DNA of 64,000 nt, taken from the NCBI GenBank assembly GCA_010909165.1, contig MU008181.1, positions 682,001 to 746,000 on the forward strand, in the 5' to 3' direction. The position numbers and the translations under genes are program-made. Below the pieces are notes generated by a model. The model saw only the letters and a list, made by a program, of their open reading frames with translations, did no database searches and was not told the DNA's origin. The stretch comes from Anthoceros angustus. Lineage: Eukaryota; Streptophyta; Anthocerotopsida; Anthocerotales; Anthocerotaceae. Positions 49,986 through 62,135 of this stretch are shown here, one piece after another (the first letter of the stretch is position 1; the number at the start of each line of letters is the position of its first letter).

Positions 49986-52270
49986 CCTACTTCAGAAGGT
50001 CAGCCATGTCGGAGATATCTTCACTCTCATTGTCCAGGATAACATCAGGACCATTGGTCCCTACGTCTGGCACATCTGAGGCTAGAGGAGCACCATTAGG
50101 CATGTTCGGAGGAGGCCTTGCCCGGCACGAGTTATTCGCCTGGATTTGGCCATGTGGCCTCAAAGTGAAGGCTTTCCAATACCACAGATGAGGCACCGTT
50201 TGCATTCGAATGCGCACTTCCGTGCACTCCACGCAAAACAAGCAAGGCTACGCATTTTCAGCTTAGTCGGATCTGTCAAGCTAAACCCATAGATGCTGTG
50301 CATTTTTTTGGACCCAGGTATAGGGTCGCAACCAAACTTATTCCTCCTGTTTACTTCAGTTTTCTCTATGAGCCAGAAGCTCCGATGCACAGCATGGTGT
50401 CCACTTGTGTAAGAAGAAGAGGCCCCCCCTGAAATATGACTTGTAAGGTAGGCCACGACATCCGCCGCTGATTGAAGCCTGGGTGCCGTTGGGGATGATT
50501 CTGCTGCCCGCAACGCTCTTTTCAGAATAGCTCCTGCGCCGTCATGTTCACCCTTCCCATGGCCACTACCGAAATACGACCACAACATCCGACACCCGCC
50601 GGTGAGGGGGTATCTTGCAATGAAATATGAAGGCCGACATGCCTTGAGGCGGCTTGCAGCCCCATCCGACCAACACCAATGTTCTCGTGGCGGAAACCAG
50701 TCGCCATCCATTGCCAATGCTTCATAACGCAATGTTGGACGAACAACGATCGTGAACCAAGTCATCACCGATGTAAAATGATAATACTTCTCAACGTTGC
50801 ACTGGGTCTTGGGGTCAATGGGCCCATTTCGTAAAGACCAGCACCAAAATGGATACTTGATCATTCGCGATTACATAGGCGTATTTAGATTACGAACACC
50901 AAAAGCATAGTTTTGATCAAGTCCATAATCGAGACAACGACATCCGATGGGAACCACTCTAAGCATTGCCTAAATTCCAAAAAGCCGCGCACATAATCGT
51001 GGAGGATGAACTCCCTCATCTTTTCGAGAAGTATGACACAAACTCACTGGATGAGTCTCCATGAAAACTAGCTTTATGCGCTTCTTGTCCCCCTCACTAT
51101 CTCTACCAACCACTTGATATTGAAAGCGCCGCCACTTCAAAATGGAGTCGGGTGCACCTCCTTTGATGTCTCACCGATGTAAAATGATAATACTTCTCAA
51201 CGTACTGGGTCTTGGGGTCAATGGGCCCATTTCGCGAAAAGACCGACCAAAATGGATACTTGATCATTCGCCATAGGCATATTTAGATTGCTCAACACCA
51301 AAAGCATAGTTTTGATCAAGTCCATAATCGAGACAACGACATCCGATGGGAACCACTCTAAGCATTGCCTAAATTCCAAAGCTCACACGCACATAATCGT
51401 GGAGGATGAACTCCCTCATCTTTTCGGAGAAGTATGACACAAACTCACTGGATGAGTCTCCATGAAAACTAGCTTTATGCGCTTCTTGTCCCGCCTCACT
51501 ATCTCTACCAACCACTTGATATTGAAAGCGTCGCCACTTCAAAATGGAGTCGGGTGCACCTCCTTTGATGTCTCACCGATGTAAAATGATAATACTTCTC
51601 AACGCTAGCTGGGTCTTGGGGTCAATGGGCCCATTTCACGGTAAAGACCAAAATGGATACTTGATCATTACGGTATAGATCGATTTCGCTCAACACCAAA
51701 AGCATAGTTTTGATCAAGTCCATAATCGAGACAACGACATCCGATGGGAACCACTCTAAGCATTGCCTAAATTCCAAAGCTCGCCACCGCCGCACATAAT
51801 CGTGGAGGATGAACTCCTCATCTTTTCGGAGAAGTATGACACAAACTCACTGGATGAGTCTCCATGAAAACTAGCTTTATGCGCTTCTTGTCCCGCCTCT
51901 CACTATCTCTACCAACCACTTGATATTGAAAGCGCCGCCACTTCAAAATGGAGTCGGGTGCACCTCCTTTGATGTCTCACCAGGATAGAAACGCACCTTG
52001 CTCACGCCACAACGCGGGCACCTGCCCTGAAGACATGCAAGCTTGTGCCATGCAACATCACACTCTTTCTCGCACAAGGTTTTGACAAGCAACCTTCTGA
52101 GAACAACAGTCTTGGTGCATTGCAATGAAGAGGAGACTCTTCTACCGAGTGAGGAACACAGATGTCACAGCTGCAATGGCATTGTCCACGAGGATGCACT
52201 CTTGAAAGCCCACCACGCAAAGCATTAAAAGCGTCCTTGAGGAAGGCCATTTCTACATGGTACCGGCAGC
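49986..52270 (-). mobile_element. DNA-transposon-like gene remnant with SDG and HGKG motifs
   Basis: A minus-strand open segment (50864-50160) contains WCWSDGAASRLKACRPSYF, RYPLTGGCRMLWSYFGSGHG and KGEHDGAGAILKRAL, then AADVVAYLTSHIS, FGCDPIPGSKKMHSI and a Cys-containing C-terminus (CFAWSARKCAFECKRCLICG). As I recall, this motif order marks a widespread multicopy protein of eukaryotic transposons whose superfamily I cannot name surely. Upstream pieces, read rightward on the minus strand, include EFILHDYV and FPSDVVVSIMDLIKTM near 50900-51000, and a Cys-rich segment (CHCSCDICVPHS) near 52150. Stops and frameshifts separate the pieces, and its 5' part is tandemly repeated, so it is not functional as read. 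Confidence 0.6.
50766..51977. repeat. Tandem repeat of three units of about 404 bp inside the transposon remnant
   Basis: Units begin caccgatgtaaaatgataat at about 50766, 51172 and 51574 and end gtgcacctcctttgatgtct before 51977. All three carry ggttccatcggatgt on the minus strand and aaaccttagaaatgg-type flanks with small indels. Lengths are about 406, 402 and 404 bp. They repeat the N-terminal coding part of the element. Confidence 0.88.
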
Positions 52271-52599
52271 AGACGCTATGCGTTCTTGCAAGCTTTTGTG
52301 AAATACGGTTTGATTTTCAAAAGTCTGCGCCCTACTTGAATCTCTGGTGCTCCGCGCAAAACCCAAGTAGAACTCCGTCTCGCAACACCTGTGATAGGCC
52401 ATCGATTGAGACACGCCATCACACAAATTACTAGCTCGGCTTTGAGCAATAACCAGCGTGTGCGCGAGAATGTGCCACCAGCGGTCGCACACATTTCCAC
52501 ACTCATAGCATACAAGCGCCTCCGTGGACACCAAGCCACGCCTACCATAACACCACAAACCACGCCATAACACGGACCACCTCGATGTCCTCATGACCC

Positions 52600-53170
52600 G
52601 GGGCGACACTATCACGGTGGCTACATTGCTCACCGCCACTACATCACCACAACTTGCATCGGCCACCACCACCAATACAGGGACCACCTCCACAACACAT
52701 CCGGAGCCAACTGCCACCACCTCCAGTGCCACCACCTCAGGCCACCACCTCCGAGCCTCGCCACCACCTCCGGGCCTGCCACCACCTCAGCCACACCACC
52801 TCCGAGCCGCCACCACCTCCGAGCCACCACCGCCACCACCTCCGCCACCACCTCCGGATCCTGCCACCACCTCCGAGCCCGCCACCACCTCAGCCCCCAC
52901 CACTTTGAATCGTTACACCTCGCCGAGCTCCACCACCATCCGAGCCCGCCACCACATCTGAATGCGCGACCACAGCATCCGGAGCCCGACCACCACATCC
53001 AGAGCCCGAACACTGCATCCGGAGGTTGACCACAACATGTGGAGCCCTCCAACCATATCCGGAGCTCGACCACCAGATTCGTAGCCCGACCACCACAATC
53101 GGAGCCCGACCACCGCATCCACAGCTCGTCCACCGCATCCGCCACCCGCAGACAACATCACCACAGCTCT
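52600..53170. repeat. CCACC-rich minisatellite, then a 27 bp-type repeat
   Basis: Left part: repeats of ccaccacctccgagc on the plus strand. Right part (about 52970-53140): units like ggagcccgaccaccacatcc of about 27 bp. The Thr/Ser/Pro-rich plus-strand and Val/Trp-rich minus-strand ORFs here are compositional. Confidence 0.8.
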
Positions 53171-54780
53171 AGCACGGCTACCACATGCCCACATCCCAAA
53201 CCTGCCCAACACAGCTTCAAACCGACGTACCACCGCCCGGTTCTCCACCGGCCATTGCAACCACGGATTCCCTAATATCTGCCTCCAACCTATAGCATCA
53301 CCTCATGGAGGCAAAAACCCACCTGGTCAGACCATCTCCAACAACCTACGTAGCACAATGGACTAAAAGGAAGGAAAAGCGCGGTTGAAGTGGCACTTCA
53401 ACGCGGCTGAGACTTGCACAAAGAAGGAACCCACATCCCAAGCAACGTGGAAAAAAATCACAACACACACGATGCGAATTAAATCTGCCATTGTAGGTCC
53501 ATACCCAGAAGCCTTAAGCTTCGAAGAAGGTGCACCCTCCCTCCCGGGCTGTAACCACTCGCGCCTTGCTGAGAACAGGAGCACGAACCAATCCGCAAGA
53601 ACATCCAGGAGCACGCACCACACAAATGGCCAGTTTCGAATGCAATCTGGAGGATGCCTAAGCGCTTCTAAACGAGCGGACATTTGACATAAGAACCAGC
53701 ATGGCATGAACACGGGACCGCTCCCATCAGACGTGCTCCTACAAAGACCACTTGCACCAGCATGCCCTTTCGAACCAAACAAGGTTCTTAGAAGACGACT
53801 AGGAAGAACATGAACCACCATATCGGCCCATCAAACTAAATTGAAGACCACAGTGCATCACGAGAGGTGTCGAGGAAGTGGATTATATGCTTGACATATG
53901 AGTTGGGACCGATGCATCCGCTTTGTGTCCTTGGTGTTTGAAGAAGGCCGAGATGCCACCTCCCAAAATTGCACTATGGTGGCCTTCACGATTCTGGAGA
54001 CAACGTCACTGTTCTCCTTCCACTCCCACACCAAAGTGTTTGCGAGCCTGCCTCTCACGACCATCCAACGCCCGCTTAATCGCTTTGGTGACACCAATGT
54101 GCTTTGCCGTGTTGGAACCAAGTTAAACCGGTCAATGTCGTTCGACAATATGAGGTTCCACAATGTATTCCGTGCTGCAAGTGATCGCCCACTTGTACAT
54201 CTCTTAGATTCCATAAGCCGTCCTCGGGTTACGCATTACAACGACAAACAAGTGCATCTTTGGCGTCGGAGGAGGTCCGAAAATCACGAAGGAGAGGAGC
54301 ACGATGAACCACTCCAAAATCTCGCGTCGACATGGACGAAAACTTGTCTCATCTTCAAAACTCTTACGCCAATGCCTTGGCCACTTGCCCTTCCTTCGTC
54401 TGCACTCCTCACTTCCCAAGGTAGTTGCTGACCCGTTGCATTACCGCCACACACGTACTCTGTGGAAGTTGAAGGAGGTGTTGGCACTTCCTCATTCCCT
54501 CTTCTCCAACAGGTGGTTCTTCGTGCCTCATCCCTGACTTGCCTCTCACGCGCCTCGTTTGTTGGCTGCCCAATATCGGTGGCTCGTGACCGCATATCGC
54601 TCCTTGCTCGCTTTGAAGTCCTTGTATACACCTTCCTCTCCGCTAGCACATTTGCTGTCCATGCACACCTCCAACGTACAGCGATCCGGGCGGGAAAAAC
54701 TTGCGCCCAACACGCAGCAACAAACCCCATCACCTAAACCTAATTCAAACGTCAACCTCCGTTGACTTTGTGATGATAAC
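53171..54780. other. Broken-ORF stretch of probable element origin
   Basis: A minus-strand open segment (54214-53858) includes IDRFNLVPTRQSTLVSPKRL and reads like real protein, but its reading is short and no family is recognised. The surrounding ORFs up to 177 codons are low-information. Probably part of the same mobile-element block. Confidence 0.35.
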
Positions 54781-56989
54781 ATGCTGCTGCAGTGGCGGCT
54801 GACAACTTAGCCACTACCACGTTTTTGACCACCAAAGCGTGCATACACCCTGGGAGACCTTAAAATTAAGGTAGACTACTCAGGGTTTATGTCAGCAAGA
54901 TTATTCGAGGTAAACATAAGTCAAATTTGAACTAACTTGTTTCATTTTTCATTTTGTAGCTACACACAGACAATTTTGAGGCAATAACAAAAAGTGAGGT
55001 AAAATATATATTTTCTGAAACTAATCCTACAATTAAATTTATTCTACCGAATTCATATCGATTGCAAAAAATCAAAAACTTGGACAATCTTTTAACTTTT
55101 CTTAAGCCTATTTCAGGGCCTCATCAAACAGCCCTTCACCGGATATTGGCAAAAAAAAAAAAAATGAAGCCAGAAATACTCATCAAAGTAATTTTTATTT
55201 TGCAGATTCAAAGATACATTTAAATTATTTATGAATTATTTTTACTTATTATTTAACTTATTGCGGACAATTGATTTTTTTAATTTGATACTTTAAAAAT
55301 AAATCAAAAAAACCCCGGGGGAGAAATCTTCAGCAAGGACAATTGATGACGAGCATTTTGGAATTAGCTCCACACATTTTGAAAATTTTGTAGTGAAAGG
55401 ATAAAACATTTTAGCCCATAACAGTAAACAGTAAAAGAATTTCTTCAGCGCCAAACTTGGACTTATAGTGAAAAACCAGCATTTACTGTAGAGAGAGATC
55501 AAATTCTGTATAGACCTGTTGCTGCTGGAGTAGCATGTCTATATAGGGCTCCTTATGTCGCCCTGCAGTCGAGAAGGGAGCGAGTCTAACCTCCTATCTC
55601 AAGCGACTTTATGCCACATGGGATCGCACCGACGGTGCTTTTACATGCCTCGCCTAACGGCTTTCGCAGATCAACGGACGCCCCTCGCCTGTAATACATA
55701 TATAATCGTAATAGACAACCGATCAATCGTGACAAAGTCTTGCCAAAACCCGAAACCCTTCACGCTTCAAACTCAAGATCGGACAAAGCCCATATACTGA
55801 ATTCGAAAATGCTCTTAGGATCTAGCATTCCAACCACCTTTTTGGCTTTGGAGTCTTCAGTCAATCAAAATTTCATTTCTATAAGTCATTTAAAAATTAA
55901 TACTTATCTATTGGAGGGGCTAATATATCTACTTTCTTGTGATTGTATATATTATATATACCTCCTCTGGTCTATGATTATTTTTCTAAAATTAAAATTC
56001 CAAAATGGTAAAAATCATATCGTTAAAATTCTTATCCTATCATTGATTTTATTCAAGGATAATGGAAAAGAAGACTTAATTATAAAAAAGAGATGGAAAA
56101 AACCATCCACCCCAAAACACAAAGGGGGAAAAACCCAACGAAGGACACATGCTAGGGGACTAGCCCCCACGATCATTCAAGGATACTAAATGTTAGATTT
56201 TAAATGGATAAGAAAAGTAAATACTTAAAATTAAACTTAAAAAAACTTAGAATAAAATAATAAACAATCTTAAATATATCTTCATTTCAAACATCTCATG
56301 TAATGAGGTTTGCGTAGTTTTTTAGGTTTATTTTCTAGAGGGTCTTAACTATGTGTCAAAAATTTCATATTTAAAATAAAACTAAAACAAAATCTCTAGA
56401 ACATGATATATACCATATCTTCAATGACATCATACGTGGGGATCTTCTTCTTATCAACCAAAATAAAGCAATCATTTAATGAATTATTGTGCTCAAAGAA
56501 TACCCATATATCTTATACCCATATGTTCCTGTGAAATAACTCATTTCGGATCCTTGTAGACAAATTGTCCACCCAAAGCAAGCCATCTGCCAAAAATGAC
56601 CAGACTCCATTCAAAAACTCCCCAAAAAACCAAACCCACCTAAACATTTTTGCTGATATAGACAAAAATACTTATTAGAACTGTATTCAATGGACCAAAT
56701 ATCGCACTATCAATATTGTTGAGTAGTGAGTAGGAAATAATGGTCTTCGTAAAAGAACAAAAGGTTTAAGAGAAATCAATGATTCACAATATGGCTAGCA
56801 GACTCTTTTTATACTCATAACAAGCCTTGACTTAGTTGTTTCCAAATTTGAAATTTGGAAACAAGCCTTGATTTAGTGCCTTAACTTGTCAAGCTTGGCC
56901 TTGACTTAGTACCTTAACAAGTGCCTTAACTTAGTTGTTTCCCAAGCTTGTTATGATTATTTCCTTACATTCATTGACGAGTGACGTCG
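54781..56989. other. AT-rich DNA, no gene recognised
   Basis: Only AT-driven ORFs (up to 149 codons) are present. Around 56820-56960 short motifs (caagccttga, cttagttgtttcc) recur. This may hold the degenerate 5' part or LTR of the copia element that follows, but I cannot define an LTR pair. Confidence 0.45.
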
Positions 56990-57680
56990 GTACAGTATAG
57001 TTTTTCCAATTCGACACAAGAGTGAAGCCTTGTCCTGTTGTCAATAATATATGTTATACCTCAGCTCAACGACACATAGAAGCAAAGGTTCGTATCATTT
57101 GTACTAACAATAGAGGCGAGTATACGACCAAGGCCTTTGTATCTTTCTGTGTATATAAGGGGATCCAGCACCAGTTTACAGTAGTACTTACACACCTGCA
57201 CAAAATTGATTTGCTGAGAGGAAAAACAGGACATTGCAAGAAAGCCACTTTGGCCTCTCTAAATTTTGTTGGCCTAACTCGTGGTTGGTTACTGGGCAGA
57301 AGCGCTCGTGGTAGCACACTACTTTCAGAACGTCTTGCCACAAAGGAGGTAGGGACAGTGACTCCCTATAAGGGAGATGGATGAGCAACAAGCCAAGAGT
57401 GCACCATCTTCGTATTTTTGGCTACCTAGCATACGCTCTTGTTCCTTCAGCGCTCCGTTGCAAGCTGGATCCCAAGGCTACCCGCCACATCTTTGTCTTA
57501 CTCTGACGACATTAAAGGTTATGAGTGCTTCGATCCCTCTACTCGCTAGTTCACGGTAACTCATTTTGTCATCTTTAACGAAGCTGCCGTTCGTCAAAGT
57601 CACTATGCAGCTTTGCTTCCTACTGCTATGTATGGCTTTGGCTTCAGTAGCAAACTCGAGCGGGGGCGGTGGCAGGGGAG
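56990..57680 (+). mobile_element. Ty1/copia retrotransposon integrase remnant, frameshifted
   Basis: Pieces in order match the copia Pol integrase: NNRGEYTTKAFVSFCVYKGI and HQFTVV (catalytic-core surroundings), then YWAEALVVAHYFQNVLP, LRIFGYLAYALVPSALRC, KLDPKATRHIF and YSDDIKGYECFDPSTR before a TAG, then FTVTHFVIFNEAAV. At least two frame changes and several stops break it, so it is dead. Its right end runs into a tandem duplication whose left breakpoint (57584) lies in this coding remnant. No protease, reverse transcriptase or paired LTRs are seen. Confidence 0.8.
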
Positions 57681-60332
57681 GCAACTGGACGGGCTCCGTG
57701 CCCTTGGATCCTCCGCGCGGCAGCATGGTGGTGGTCGGCGAGCAAGGTGCAACGGAAGCTAGGCTGGCAAGAACGCTGGAAGGCATTCAAAGCCGCACTG
57801 AGTGAGCACGAATGTAGAGGAGGGGGGACCCGAGATGATGGGAAGGCGAAGGGCAAAAAGAGGGCCACGCGGCCGTTGGGACCTGGGGTTACCAGAGGGG
57901 ATCGGGTCACCACATGCGTGGATATGCTCCGCATATTCCACTTTGACCCCAGTCACGGTGACTGGTGACTGGCCTGTGATCATGGGGATTGGCACCAAGC
58001 GTTGATCCAGTGTAAAAAATCGGGCAGCTTTGGGTAAGCGGGACGCCCGCGTTTTACCTCCGTGTTTGCAAGAAGGCCTCAGGCCGGGTGGTCCAGGTGG
58101 ATCTAGACGCATCTTTCCATGTTTCTGGATGTATACAGCACACGATCCATGGCACTAGTTTTTCTCATGTAAAATTCCACATTGCCACCAGGCCCTCAGC
58201 ATAGTTTGCTCAAGTGTCTCCTGGCTTGAAACCTCCCCAAAAGAATTCACGGTGCAAAAACGGTGGCCGAACGACTGAAATTGGGTCGGTTCGTCCTTCT
58301 GAGATTGGGTTGGTTCGTCCTTCTGAGGTTGTATAGCCTCTGGCACAACGGAGATATAGGAATCAAAATATGTACTCGATTGAAATATTATTTGAATAAT
58401 TATTTCGACGAAACTAACACTAGTGCTCTTAAATAACTCATCCACCTATGTATGCACAGGCATACAAGAATCCACCATGCAAGGCCCAAAATAAAAAGCA
58501 TTCAGCCTGTAAACTGTAAATAGGCACTTGCTGCGTTTGAGGTACAGGATATGCCTTCGAGTCCTGTAATCCTCAATCTTGTGTCGTTCAGTCTACTAGA
58601 CGAGCCTCATAACCGGCCATACCTGCTTCGACCGTGCTGTGCTGCAGAAGTTTCATTTGGTGGCGTTTGGCCCATTTTGACCTCTTCTCGGTCAGATGGT
58701 AACATTGAGACCAAGTCCTAGCATGGAGTCGAGAGATCCCCTCACCAGACAGACCTCACCTGCATTCGCGCTGCAGGCTGACTTTGCCCTCACGCTTTTC
58801 TCAGTGAGTCCTTGGCGGGAAATAGGGATTAAAGCTTAATAAGCTTGATACAATCCCAGCAAGGATTTTTCTCGCTCCTCTGTTCTTTTACGAGCAGCTT
58901 CTCTTGCAGCTAAGGCTGCCGCCTCCGCAGCAGCCTCCACAGGGGACACCCGGACCGGTTTGTTCTGCCGTTCGTCAAAGTCACTATGCAGCTTTGCTTC
59001 CTACTGCTATGTATGGCTTTGGCTTCAGTAGCAAACTCGAGCGGGGGCGGTGGCAGGAGGCAACTGGACGGGCTCCGTGCCCTTGGATCCTCCGCGCGGC
59101 AGCATGGTGGTGGTCGGCGAGCAAGGTGCAACGGAAGCTAGGCTGGCAAGAACGCTGGAAGGCATTCAAAGCCGCACTGAGTGAGCACGAATGTAGAGGA
59201 GGGGGACCCGAGATGATGGGAAGGCGAAGGGCAAAAGAGGCCACGCGGCCGTTGGGACCTGGGGTTACCAGAGGGGATCGGGTCACCACATGCGTGGATA
59301 TGCTCCGCATATTCCACTTTGACCCCAGTCACGGTGACTGGTGACTGGCCTGTGATCATGGGGATTGGCACCAAGCGTTGATCCAGTGTAAAAATCGGGC
59401 AGCTTTGGGTAAGCGGGACGCCCGCGTTTTACCTCCGTGTTTGCAAGAAGGCCTCAGGCCGGGTGGTCCAGGTGGATCTAGACGCATCTTTCCATGTTTC
59501 TGGATGTATACAGCACACGATCCATGGCACTAGTTTTTCTCATGTAAAATTCCACATTGCCACCAGGCCTCAGCATAGTTTGCTCAAGTGTCTCCTGGCT
59601 TGAAACCTCCCAAAAGAATTCACGGTGCAAAACGGTGGCCGAACGACTGAAATTGGGTCGGTTCGTCCTTCTGAGATTGGGTTCGTCCTTCTGAGGTTGT
59701 ATAGCCTCTGGCACAACGGAGATATAGGAATCAAAATATGTACTCGATTGAAATATTATTTGAATAATTATTTCGACGAAACTAACACTAGTGCTCTTAA
59801 ATAACTCATCCACCTATGTATGCACAGGCATACAAGAATCCACCATGCAAGGCCCAAAATAAAAAGCATTCAGCCTGTAAACTGTAAATAGGCACTTGCT
59901 GCGTTTGAGGTACAGGATATGCCTTCGGAGTCCTGTAATCCTCAATCTTGTGTCGTTCAGTCTACTAGACGAGCCTCATAACCGGCCATACCTGCTTCGA
60001 CCGTGCTGTGCTGCAGAAGTTTCATTTGGTGGCGTTTGGCCCATTTTGACCTCTTCTCGGTCAGATGGTAACATTGAGACCAAGTCCTAGCATGGAGTCG
60101 AGAGATCCCTCACCAGACAGACCTCACCTGCATTCGCGCTGCAGGCTGACTTTGCCCTCACGCTTTTCTCAGTGAGTCCTTGGCGGGAAATAGGGATTAA
60201 AGCTTAATAAGCTTGATACAATCCCAGCAAGGATTTTTCTCGCTCCTCTGTTCTTTTACGAGCAGCTTCTCTTGCAGCTAAGGCTGCCGCCTCCGCAGCA
60301 GCCTCCACAGGGGACACCCGGACCGGTTTGTT
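57584..60332. repeat. Direct tandem duplication, two units of 1381 and 1368 bp
   Basis: Unit 1 is 57584-58964 and unit 2 is 58965-60332. Each starts with ctgccgtt, and the sequence right of unit 2 also starts with ctgccgtt, so 8 bp of microhomology mark the junction. The differences I found are nearly all changes in homopolymer length (for example gggggg/ggggg, aaaaaa/aaaaa), with one 4-5 bp loss (ggttg). Each unit contains the copia tail, an unidentified minus-strand ORF (MDELFKSTSVSFVE...) and the last 129 bp of ZOP1 (minus strand). Confidence 0.92.
58836..58964 (-). pseudogene. Duplicated 3' end of ZOP1 (terminal 129 bp)
   Basis: This repeats 60332-60204 and encodes the end of ZOP1 (QNKPVRVSPVEAAAEAAALA through EREKSLLGLYQAY and a stop). 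Right of it the sequence jumps to unit 2, not to the rest of the gene, so it lacks a start, promoter and all earlier exons. Confidence 0.92.
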
Positions 60333-61834
60333 CTGCCGTTTCCTTTTCCCTAGTGCTACCGAGGATGCCACTCCTCGTGCTCCCCTTGCAGAAACTTGAC
60401 TGGAGTCCACCACAATGCTGGAGCTCGCTGCTTTCAACGCCGGCGCGCTTACAGTACATGCTTGCTTAGACACCTTCTTGGAGGAAGCAGGCGGGCGCAC
60501 TTTCTCTGCAACACTGACTGGATCTGCAGCTGCTGTTTTTCCGGGTGAGACAGCAAGCGCATCACGAGAGGCCTTGAGGGCTTCCTCTTGAGTGGTCCAC
60601 TTACCTGCATTCGGCGCAATCCCCACACTATCGTCAGGAGAATTAACCTCAGTTGCAACATACATTCCCAACACTGAATAGGATAGAGCGTACACTACCT
60701 AAAATCTCACTGTAGTACAGCTCTGTAACTGGGTCATAAAAATATCCAGTGGCAGAATTGTAGTGATATCCTGTTGTCGGATCGTATGTCCACTCTGCAA
60801 CAGCTCAAGAGCAATGAAAGCCATTGGTAAAGTTTTCAGATGAAGGGCACATAGAAGAGCTCACAAAACTGGTGGGATTCTTACCATTGGCATCTGCCTC
60901 CTGCTTCACAGGTTCTGGAGAAACGGGGGTGGATACACCTTTCCTCTCCGGAACAGGCGGCGAGCTTTCAGCTGCCAGAAGCTCCGGAGGTTTGCTGCCC
61001 GCATTCTTTATGGCTGCCAAATCTCTCTCATAGCTCTTCAACGCTTGCTGCAGCAAAACAAGCAACCCGTAAATTACACACACGGAAATGGGGCAGACGA
61101 AGAGGACCAGCACCAAACATAACTTAGCTGCCCATCCCAGTTCGATGTTACACGGGCACACCAATTTGCTTGCAGCTCAGCAAGTTGCACGCTCAAGTAC
61201 TGAACCACGGAAACCAGAGTTTAGGTTAGGCAACAAGTAGAAAGTTTAAAATCCATCCCTGAACGACAGGTTGAAGTTCAGAGATGGATTAAAAACTTCA
61301 GTAGGGTTCTCCCAATCTCAACTGATTTTTGTAGTGTGACCTCGATCTCGCTCGGGAAGAGGGGCCACATCTACGATACCCTCTGGGCTTGGACTAGGTT
61401 TGGGACAGCGGATGGAAAAGCCTATGGGGTGTGCAGCCTAGGAAAGAGCAGACGTGCCTCTCCACAGTCGGGTCACGCCTTCCACACCATTCCAAGCTAA
61501 AGACAGCAGAGGTGAGGAACAGCATCACTTACTGCTTCTATTCGAGTCAGATCCTTCAAAGCCTGCTGCTGCTCCTTCTCCTTGGCCGCAGCATCCTTGC
61601 GCATAGCCGCCACCCGCTTGGTGACATTGTCCTTGTGCCGTTGCCCGAACTCATGAGTGCGGATGTTTGCGGGGTTGTTGGCGATAAATATCTTGCAGTA
61701 GTCGCACCACTTGTTGCCCTGGCTCACCCAATACTGCAGAAAGAAAGCCACAACAAACTGTAAGCAGAGGTTTCCGGCAACCAAAGTTGTAGCCGCGGTG
61801 AGCTCATCTTGCACGAAAAAAAAACCTCTGTCAT
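60204..61834 (-). CDS. ZOP1-like pre-mRNA splicing factor (U1-type zinc finger plus OCRE)
   Basis: Homologue of Arabidopsis ZOP1, a nuclear protein used in pre-mRNA splicing and RNA-directed DNA methylation. Five exons join in phase: 61834-61826 (MTE only), 61733-61533, 61047-60885, 60794-60699 and 60604-60204, giving 289 residues. Exon 2 holds the U1/matrin-type zinc finger: WCDYCKIFIANNPANIRTHE then FGQRHKDNV, with Cys-x2-Cys and His-x5-His ligands. Exon 3 is a coiled, Pro/Ser-rich linker. Exon 4 is an OCRE-like aromatic repeat (EWTYDPTTGYHYNSATGYFY). Exon 5 continues GKWTTQEEALKASRDALAV and ends with a basic KRKRQNKP and an Ala/Arg-rich tail, REAARKRTEEREKSLLGLY, as in the family. The 9 nt first exon is unusually short but matches the conserved MTE(Y/F)W start. 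Confidence 0.92.
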
Positions 61835-62054
61835 CTTCCTCCAGTCGGGCCAAGCCCCTGCACCAGAAGATCGCTGCTTCAACCGAGTACCCGCTCCATA
61901 AACCCCGCAACCCTACGGCTTCCCTTCCGCCTTGCTTTTCAACCTGTCGCAGCTGCTGGCTGTCGAATCATGCAGGTGACCGCATCTACAAAGCCTGCGT
62001 CTCGATTGGGATCAGATTGTGGTGCATCGGCCACAAATTCTGCAGCAGCTTTGC

Positions 62055-62135
62055 ACGCGCCACGATTCAGCAGGTCCTAGCACGCGCCACGATTCAGCAG
62101 GTCCTAGCACGCGCCATGATTCAGCAGGTCCTAGT
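62055..62135. repeat. 27 bp tandem repeat, three copies, upstream of ZOP1
   Basis: The unit cacgcgccacgattcagcag followed by gtcctag occurs three times, with one c/t change in the last copy. It starts about 220 bp upstream of the ZOP1 start codon, in its likely promoter or 5' UTR. Confidence 0.85.

Noticed and set aside
52639-53145. 168-codon minus-strand ORF rich in Val, Trp and Gly
   Set aside because: By-product of the CCACC minisatellite.
44265-53170. GTGG array (44.3-44.7 kb) and CCACC array (52.6-53.2 kb) as arms of one large inverted repeat
   Set aside because: They share only short CCACC/GGTGG words; unit sequences and lengths differ, and flanks show no matching inverted sequence.
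55555-55760. tRNA-like segment
   Set aside because: I could not find a consistent anticodon stem, T-loop (ggttcgaatc) and acceptor pairing here, and no other tRNA was seen in the window.
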